NCBI GenBank assembly: GCA_964596165.1
Contig: CAZQTW010000064.1
Coordinates: forward strand, 1-35,082
DNA length: 35,082 nucleotides
Direction of reading: 5' to 3'
Source: CAYUQT01 sp964596165
Lineage (GTDB): Bacteria > Planctomycetota > Phycisphaerae > UBA1845 > JAFGLZ01
This document shows, piece by piece, positions 32,566-35,082 of the stretch (the first letter of the stretch is position 1; every line of letters starts with the position of its first letter). Made by a program: the position numbers and the translations under genes. The notes under the pieces are model-generated. The model saw only the letters and a program-made list of their open reading frames with translations, searched no databases and was not told the origin of the DNA.

Positions 32566-33561
32566 CTAGTTCTTAGGCGTCGCCTTGAGCGTCTCGAGTG
32601 TCACGAGGTCCGTCGGCGTGGGGAACTCCTTCGGCACCGTTTTGCCTGCCAAGAGATCGATGGCCACCTCAACGGCCTTGGCACCCATCACGTCGGGGTG
32701 CTGCTCGATGGTTCCGTGCATCTTGCCCGCAAGGATCGCATCCTGGGCGGCCTTGATACCGTCATAGCCGGCCACGAAGATTTGACCCACCTTGCCCGCG
32801 GTTTCGATGGCCTGGACGGCTCCCAAGGCCATGCTGTCGTTGGCGGCGAAGACGCCGTTCAGGTCCGGGTTTCGCGAGAGGATCCCTTCCATCTTCCGTT
32901 GTGCGGGCTCGGTCATCCAATCGGCGCTCTCAGAGGCAACGAGCTTGACTTTGTCCTTGACTTCATCGACGGCCTTGTGGAAGCCCTTCTTTCGCTGTTC
33001 ACCATTGTCCACGCCGGGAATACCGGAGAGCAGGGCGATCTTACCGGTTCCGCCCATGAGCTTCAGGAGGTGCTTGGTGACCTTGTAGGCCCCCTCGGCG
33101 TTGTCGGGTCCGACGAAGCACTCGACGTTCAGGCCGGCCTTCTGAGCCGACTCACGGTCAATGCGGTTGTCCAGATTGATGATTCGGATCTTCTTGCGCT
33201 GGGCGTCCAGCAGAGAGCTGACGATGGCCTTGCTGTCGGCCGGGGCGATGAGGATAGCGTCGACGCCCTGGCTGATCGCATTTTCCACCAATCCGGCCTG
33301 CTTGGCGAAGTCGGTTTCGAGGTCGACCGATGTCACCTGAAGGTCGATGTTGAGCTTTTCGGCGGCCTTTCTGGCGCCCATTTCCATCGTGTGGAAGAAC
33401 GGATTTGTGCGGGCTTTCATGATGAGGGCGATCTTGGGGCGTTTCGACCCGCCCTTGGGTTCGCGGTCCGAGGGTGATTCGGTCTTGCCGCAACCGCACA
33501 TTAAGGTGATCGCGAAAGCTGCGGTGAACATCCACCCACCCCTTGTTCTCGCGTGACTCAT
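32566..33561 (-). CDS. Sugar ABC transporter substrate-binding lipoprotein (RbsB-like)
   Basis: A 331-residue periplasmic sugar-binding protein of the ribose/galactose type (Peripla_BP_4). ATG 33561 has AAGGAGA 8 nt upstream; the frame reaches 33600 in front of it. Residues 1-25 form a lipoprotein signal with lipobox MCGC24, so the mature chain is probably anchored. The core begins KIALIMKARTNPFFHTMEMGARKAAE, has GVDAILIAPADSKAIVSSL, IRIINLDNRID and GVFAANDSMALGAVQAIE, the usual hinge and ligand strands. It delivers its ligand to the adjacent permease. Which sugar is bound cannot be told from sequence. A Pro/Lys-rich end is odd but short. Confidence 0.93.
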   Translation of the reverse strand: MSHARTRGGWMFTAAFAITLMCGCGKTESPSDREPKGGSKRPKIALIMKARTNPFFHTMEMGARKAAEKLNIDLQVTSVDLETDFAKQAGLVENAISQGVDAILIAPADSKAIVSSLLDAQRKKIRIINLDNRIDRESAQKAGLNVECFVGPDNAEGAYKVTKHLLKLMGGTGKIALLSGIPGVDNGEQRKKGFHKAVDEVKDKVKLVASESADWMTEPAQRKMEGILSRNPDLNGVFAANDSMALGAVQAIETAGKVGQIFVAGYDGIKAAQDAILAGKMHGTIEQHPDVMGAKAVEVAIDLLAGKTVPKEFPTPTDLVTLETLKATPKN

Positions 33562-33662
33562 GCTCGATGTCTCCTTGAGCCCTGCCGTTGACCCATACAA
33601 CGCCTGGCCGGTATTGAGGTTGTTCCAATCTGAAACCCACCATCGGAAATCACGAATCGGGT

Positions 33663-34709
33663 TTATCCGTATTGTGCCTGTCGTCGTCGGTCGTAGAGTA
33701 CCGCGACGACAATCACGGCGCCGATGATAATCTTCTGGACGCTTTCATGCACGCCCACGGTATTCAGACCTTTCATTAGGACCGCGATAATCAGGGCGCC
33801 GACGAACGTGCCCAGGACGTTGCCGCGTCCTCCCATCATGCTGGTGCCGCCCACGACGGCAGCGGCAATCGCGTAGAGTTCATAGGGTTCTTCAACGATG
33901 TGTGTGCCGGAAGAGACTCGGGCCCACTTGACGATTCCCGCAAGTGCGGCCGCCATGCCGGAGATCGCAAAGACGGCCACCTTGACGCCCGTGACCGAAA
34001 TGCCGCTGAGCCGGGCCGCTTCGGCGCTACCGCCCACGGCGTAGACGTGTCGACCGAAGCGAGTCTGAGTGAGCATGAACCAGGCGATTCCGACGATACC
34101 CAGTGCGGAGAGGACGGGGATCAGGTGCTTGGCCGGCACGGGGCAGATGTGGAACATCGGCTGGCCGTTGCTGACACCGATCGTGACGAGATGGGCGATC
34201 CCCTTGGCGGCCATCAGCATCCCCAACGTCACGACAAAGGAGGGAACCTTGAACCAGGCCGTCAGAGCCCCGTTGACCACGCCGAGGATCAGTCCGACGC
34301 CGATGCAAAGCGCTACTCCGGCGGCAATACTCCCGAGTCCATCGCCGGGGCTGGCGCCGACGACGTAGAGCACGTTGCAGAGCGTCAACAGCGATCCGAC
34401 CGACAGGTCGATTTCGCCGGCCAGGATCACCAGCGTCATCCCCACGCCGAGGACGACATTGATCGCACCCTGTTCGAGGATGTTTCGCTGGTTGGTCCAA
34501 TCGATTTGTCCTTGGCGATCGATGAGCAGGATGGGGGGGCGAAGGCTCCAAGATCGGATGTCCCAGAACGCCCCGCCGATCTCGATGGCCGACAGACCGA
34601 GCATGATGCCGTAAATGACGGCCAGCGCCATGAGCAGGCCGAGGAGTTGCTGAAGCTCGCGGCCGATGGCGCTTGTCTTCTTGTTCAGGTTCGGGGTCTC
34701 CGGGATCAC
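33663..34709 (-). CDS. Sugar ABC transporter permease (RbsC-like)
   Basis: A 348-residue inner-membrane permease of the ribose-type ABC importers, with about 8-10 helices. Motifs: LAGEIDLSVGSLL, WFKVPSFVVTLGML, GRHVYAVGGSAEAARLSGI and GGTSMMGGRGNVLGTFVGALI, all as in RbsC. The start is GTG (34707-34709) with AAGGA about 12 nt upstream; an in-frame stop just ahead rules out anything longer. The binding-protein gene follows after 101 nt. The RbsA-type ATPase gene is not in this window; it may lie further upstream or elsewhere. The UroD-like gene upstream suggests a coordinated role. Confidence 0.94.
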   Translation of the reverse strand: MIPETPNLNKKTSAIGRELQQLLGLLMALAVIYGIMLGLSAIEIGGAFWDIRSWSLRPPILLIDRQGQIDWTNQRNILEQGAINVVLGVGMTLVILAGEIDLSVGSLLTLCNVLYVVGASPGDGLGSIAAGVALCIGVGLILGVVNGALTAWFKVPSFVVTLGMLMAAKGIAHLVTIGVSNGQPMFHICPVPAKHLIPVLSALGIVGIAWFMLTQTRFGRHVYAVGGSAEAARLSGISVTGVKVAVFAISGMAAALAGIVKWARVSSGTHIVEEPYELYAIAAAVVGGTSMMGGRGNVLGTFVGALIIAVLMKGLNTVGVHESVQKIIIGAVIVVAVLYDRRRQAQYG

Positions 34710-34878
34710 GATGCGGTGAATCCTTCACATGGGTTTCCGAAATCATGGTGTGTTGAAGGCGATACGTCAATGGCGGCAGAGCGTGCGGACGGCGATTCGG
34801 CGGGTGCTTATGGTTGAACGAAGAGGCGCCCTTCCATTCGGGAACAGGGGGACAAGAGGTTGACCTACGAATGCTTGC

Positions 34879-35082
34879 CTATCCCTTCCTTCGCTTGGCT
34901 ACCGCGGTGTAGATCGCCACGGCATTCTCGACGGGCGTGTCCGGCTGGATGTTGTGGCATGGGCTGAGGATGAAGCCGCCGCCCTGGCCGCCCTCATCCA
35001 TCAGATGGTGGATTTCGCTTTCGCCCTGGGTGGGTGGCGATCGCTGGAGGGCGCCCTGGACGTCGACGCCGCCGTGCAGCGC
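34879..35082 (-). CDS. UroD-family methyltransferase-like protein, 5' part cut by window edge
   Basis: Only the last 67 residues are in the window; the frame is open to the edge and reads on. The text begins ALHGGVDVQGAL, has SEIHHLMDEGGQGGGFILSPCHNI and ends VAIYTAVAKRRKG. GGGFILSPCHN followed by QPDTPVEN is the C-terminal signature of UroD-type methyltransferases (MtaA/MtbA kind), where the Cys is a zinc ligand. It therefore keeps a residue that the UroD-like protein at 1594-2610 has lost. It is 169 nt upstream of the sugar permease on the same strand, probably leading that operon. Confidence 0.82.
   Translation of the reverse strand, partial: ALHGGVDVQGALQRSPPTQGESEIHHLMDEGGQGGGFILSPCHNIQPDTPVENAVAIYTAVAKRRKG

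Noticed and set aside
30749..32569. Long open frame (606 codons) on + opposite the propeller gene
   Set aside because: Antisense shadow; the repeat pattern is in the minus-strand frame.
1..35082. tRNA, rRNA, CRISPR array, insertion sequence, phage gene
   Set aside because: No cloverleaf with a CCA-like arrangement, no repeat-spacer series and no transposase or integrase was seen in any intergenic region.

Overview
The window is about 35 kb of G+C-rich bacterial DNA, densely packed with about 29 genes. It most resembles a planctomycete or a close relative in the PVC group, perhaps a Phycisphaerae-like anaerobe. This is inference from gene content: a heparinase II/III-family enzyme with an internal zinc ribbon, two UroD-family methyltransferase-like proteins, a Gfo/Idh/MocA oxidoreductase, an McsA-McsB pair, lineage-type secreted proteins of low complexity, and dnaA without dnaN beside it. 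Shine-Dalgarno sites are clear for most genes, and GTG or TTG starts are frequent (dnaA, dut, the GNAT protein, the response regulator, the sugar permease, the Nudix hydrolase).

Layout. 1-2.6 kb: the 3' part of a sodium:solute symporter, a small unknown gene and a UroD-family protein, all on +. 2.7-7 kb (-): a secreted protein with a Cys-containing C-terminal sorting-like tail, then dnaK, with three GC-rich stem-loops just after the dnaK stop. 7.4-11.4 kb: a secreted TPR-like protein (+) facing a 971-aa secreted heparinase II/III-like enzyme (-). 11.8-15.3 kb (+): a CheY-like receiver, a secreted alpha/beta hydrolase and an ABC-2-type permease. 15.3-16.9 kb (-): mcsA-mcsB, overlapping by 4 nt. 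17.1-21.4 kb (+): a GNAT protein, a 306-bp candidate origin/regulatory region, dnaA with a terminator, and a GlmM-like phosphohexomutase. 21.6-26.6 kb: a Pro/Gly-rich secreted protein, a small zinc-finger-like protein (-), a Gfo/Idh/MocA oxidoreductase, a degenerate peptidoglycan-amidase-like protein, dUTPase and a PfkB kinase. 26.7-28.5 kb (-): a ferredoxin, then a nitrilase-Nudix pair. 28.8-30.6 kb (+): an SGNH hydrolase and a 2-hydroxyacid dehydrogenase. 30.6-35.1 kb (-): a probable operon reading UroD-family protein (cut by the window edge), ribose-type permease, substrate-binding lipoprotein, and a secreted beta-propeller.

How the parts fit. One theme is uptake and breakdown of carbohydrates or methylated compounds: symporter, heparinase-like enzyme, Rbs-type importer, oxidoreductases, PfkB kinase and UroD-like proteins. 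A second is housekeeping and protein quality control: DnaK, the McsAB arginine-phosphorylation pair, DnaA, dUTPase and GlmM. The most unusual signals are: changed residues in the phosphoarginine-recognition motif of McsB and in the last Cys pair of McsA; an inverted repeat flanking the candidate mcsA -35 box; a DnaA-box/inverted-repeat/T10 region before dnaA, with the dnaA start codon inside a DnaA box; paired stem-loops with compensatory changes after dnaK; and a PGRP-fold-like protein with no visible zinc ligands. No tRNA, rRNA, CRISPR array, insertion sequence or phage gene was recognised.
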